Source of the DNA: Bacillota bacterium
Lineage (GTDB): Bacteria > Bacillota > Clostridia > Christensenellales > SZUA-584
NCBI GenBank assembly: GCA_023461435.1
Contig: JAEYLC010000026.1
Span: forward strand, 124,001-188,000
DNA length: 64,000 nucleotides
Direction of reading: 5' to 3'
The notes below the pieces were generated by a model, which worked only from the letters and a program-made list of their open reading frames with translations, had not been told where the DNA came from and ran no database searches. Numbering within the stretch: position 1 is the first letter of the stretch; each line of letters starts with the position of its first letter. Both the position numbers and the translations under genes were made by a program. Below are positions 62,460-64,000 of this stretch, piece by piece.

Positions 62460-63297
62460 CGCCTTCACAGCGCTCGAGCGTGATGCGCCCAAGGCGTCCT
62501 CCCCTGAATTCGTCGAGCAGCACCTTCGCGCCGCGTTCCAGGTCAGTTTCCCCCTGCTTTTGCAGAAACCCTCTTTTGCGGCAAAGCGCTTCGAGCACCT
62601 CGTGCGCCGCGCCATCCTCCGAAATGCCATACCGTTCGGCAATCGCGCCGGGTTTCGCGCTTTTCAGCATATCGATCAGCGCCACTGCGAGCGCCGTTTC
62701 ATCGAGTATCTCCTGCTTTAAGCTGCCGAGCGCCGCGATCTTCGCGGCAACCTCCTGCGACTCGATTTTGGGCCAGAGCAGCCCCGGCGAATCGAGCAGC
62801 TCCAGATTGTCCGAGAGCTTAATCCATTGCAGCCCGCGCGTGATGCCCGGCTTATCGCCTTCCTTCGCGCTCTTGCGTCCCACAAGGCGGTTGATGATGG
62901 CCGATTTGCCCACGTTCGGCACGCCCGCCACGAGCACGCGTATCGTTTTTTTAACGCCCTTTTGCGCGTACCGTTCAATCACAGGCGCGGCGGCTTTGTT
63001 GACCGCGTTTAAAAGCGTGCCTTTGCTGTCGCGCATCGCGTTGAAATGAATCGCGGTGCCGAATTGCTTTCTGTAGTATTCCGTCCAGAGCTTCGTCTGC
63101 TGCTCATCCGCAAGGTCGCTCTTATTGAGCACCACGATGCATGCCTTGCCCGAAAGCAGCGCCAATAAATCGGGGCTCAATGTGCTTTTGGGCGCGCGCG
63201 CGTCCACGGCGATCACCGCGACGTTGATGAGCTTCAATTTTTCACCGATCTGCCGGCGGGATTTGGCCATATGGCCCGGATACCACTGTATGTCCAT
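62449..63297 (-). CDS. rbgA: Ribosome biogenesis GTPase RbgA (YlqF)
   Basis: A 282-residue circularly permuted GTPase. The G4 motif LNKSDLAD (about residue 60) precedes G1 GVPNVGKSAIINRL (about 125) and G3 DSPGLLWPK, the permuted order of RbgA. It starts MDIQWYPGHMAKSRRQI, the family N-terminus. It helps late maturation of the 50S subunit. It heads the rbgA-rnhB-yraN-GT-C-PMT-gtrA operon. Confidence 0.96.
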   Translation of the reverse strand: MDIQWYPGHMAKSRRQIGEKLKLINVAVIAVDARAPKSTLSPDLLALLSGKACIVVLNKSDLADEQQTKLWTEYYRKQFGTAIHFNAMRDSKGTLLNAVNKAAAPVIERYAQKGVKKTIRVLVAGVPNVGKSAIINRLVGRKSAKEGDKPGITRGLQWIKLSDNLELLDSPGLLWPKIESQEVAAKIAALGSLKQEILDETALAVALIDMLKSAKPGAIAERYGISEDGAAHEVLEALCRKRGFLQKQGETDLERGAKVLLDEFRGGRLGRITLERCEGDGQ

Positions 63298-63353
63298 CTT
63301 TGTTCCTGTTCAGCTTTTGTATCAGTATCCTGCGTCAAGCAAGATTTTCTTAT

Positions 63354-63374
63354 CTTTGTGAGTATATCACAAAG
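63354..63374 (-). promoter_or_regulatory. Operator-like palindrome over a -10 element upstream of rbgA
   Basis: CTTTGTGA (63354-63361) and TCACAAAG (63367-63374) are exact inverted repeats separated by 5 bp. The minus-strand TATACT (63361-63366) inside could be the -10 of rbgA, about 65 bp before its start. Confidence 0.45.
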
Positions 63375-63498
63375 ACACCGATATAAAAACTTTTATTGCG
63401 CTTCGGTTCAAAAGAAAAAGGGCGGAAGCTTGCTTTTGCTAAAGACAATTACCCCCAATATTATTTACAAGCGATGAAACGAATTAAAAGCAACGCCA

Positions 63499-63527
63499 TT
63501 GACAACACGTATTTATACGTATAGACT
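63499..63527 (+). promoter_or_regulatory. Promoter of the HicB-like gene with internal palindrome
   Basis: TTGACA (63499-63504), a 17-bp spacer and TAGACT (63522-63527). The spacer holds the inverted repeat ACGTAT-TT-ATACGT (63507-63520), well placed for autorepression. A hairpin GGGGC/GCCCC follows in the leader before AAGGAG and the ATG. Confidence 0.5.
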
Positions 63528-63606
63528 TATTCAATAAAATAAAAAAAACAGGCGGGGCTTCAGTAGCATCGCCCCTAAACAGCGGTAATAAGGAGAGTAA
63601 ACTAAA

Positions 63607-64000
63607 ATGGCTAAATATATTTATCCGGCGATATTTTCGAAGATTGATGAAGGATATTTTGTAGAGTTCCCTGATTTGGAAAACTGCTTTACACAAGGCA
63701 AAGATATGATTGATTCTATAGAAATGGCTGAGGACGTTTTGAATATTATGTTGATCGATATGGAAGACAGAAAACAGAACCTTCCACAACCTACAGACAT
63801 TAATTTAATTAAGCTGAAAGAGAATGCGGTCATATCGTTGGTAAAAGCAGATACTGTTCAGTATCGAAAGGAAAATTCGAGCAAGGCTGTGAAGAAAACC
63901 TTAACCATTCCCTCTTGGTTAAATGAAGCGGCAGAAAAACAATCGGTTAACTTTTCACAAGTTTTACAAGACGCTTTGGTCAAGCAGGTTGGAATCAGGT
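63607..64000 (+). CDS. HicB-family antitoxin-like protein, cut by the right edge
   Basis: About 131 residues are visible and the frame is still open at the edge. The N-terminal half (MAKYIYPAIFSKIDEGYFVE, PDLENCFTQGKD) is the partial RNase H-like HicB fold, and the C-terminal part (LTIPSWLNEAAEKQSVNFS) is a ribbon-helix-helix DNA-binding region. HicB normally neutralises HicA, a small mRNA interferase. No hicA lies upstream; it would have to be beyond the edge, or the gene is an orphan regulator. Confidence 0.85.
   Translation, partial: MAKYIYPAIFSKIDEGYFVEFPDLENCFTQGKDMIDSIEMAEDVLNIMLIDMEDRKQNLPQPTDINLIKLKENAVISLVKADTVQYRKENSSKAVKKTLTIPSWLNEAAEKQSVNFSQVLQDALVKQVGIR

Noticed and set aside
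62460..62642. N-terminal extension of rnhB
   Set aside because: Overlaps rbgA in another frame; RNase HII starts near GIDEAGRG.

Overview
The window looks like a chromosomal segment of a low-to-mid GC Gram-positive bacterium, most likely class Clostridia. The evidence is conserved Firmicutes neighbourhoods: rbgA-rnhB-yraN, comM/dprA-topA-trmFO-hslV-hslU, and RNase J-ylbF-mltG-U32 (trhP-like). Consensus sigma-A type promoters, strong GGAGG ribosome binding sites, a DUF3048 lipoprotein and a multi-hairpin intergenic repeat of the kind common in gut Clostridia agree with this. Species cannot be named from the sequence.

Positions 1-31900 form a large surface-polysaccharide locus, nearly all on the minus strand. 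It contains: (i) a CDP-sugar block (rfbF, rfbG, rfbH; 10953-14147) with a GtrA/GtrB pair, followed by a metal-dependent aldolase-like protein, a thiamine-diphosphate enzyme of the acetolactate synthase type, a HAD phosphatase and an SDR reductase. Together these resemble a yersiniose-type pathway that grafts a carbon branch onto a CDP-3,6-dideoxy-4-hexulose. (ii) A GDP-D-rhamnose block (manC, rmd, gmd) with a phosphohexomutase. (iii) A dTDP-L-rhamnose block (rfbB, rfbC, rfbA, rfbD). (iv) Several GT2, GT4 and GT-C glycosyltransferases, an O-antigen ligase/polymerase-like protein and a YfhO-like protein cut by the left edge. No Wzx flippase, ABC exporter or priming transferase is visible.

Positions 32000-36800 hold an RNA/cell-wall operon (rnj-ylbF-mltG-U32). 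Positions 37000-45900 are accessory: a CgeB-like glycosyltransferase; a PadR regulator with a frameshifted prefix-FtsW/RodA protein; a large nucleotidyltransferase whose C-terminal phosphomannomutase domain has lost its catalytic motifs; a two-gene SPFH plus NAD-kinase-like cassette; and a Phd/RelE-type toxin-antitoxin pair.

Positions 46100-63300 are mostly housekeeping, with insertions. dprA, topA, trmFO, hslV and hslU are joined by an NlpC/P60 protein placed behind a long perfect palindrome. Three small plus-strand genes sit between comM and dprA. rbgA-rnhB-yraN run by overlapping starts into two membrane glycosyltransferases and a GtrA protein, one of them a PMT with an inserted beta-rich domain. 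A HicB-type protein is cut by the right edge.

The most unusual parts are the branched-dideoxysugar module with its aldolase of unknown role, and the SPFH/NAD-kinase-like pair. All calls come from reading the sequence; no database search was run.
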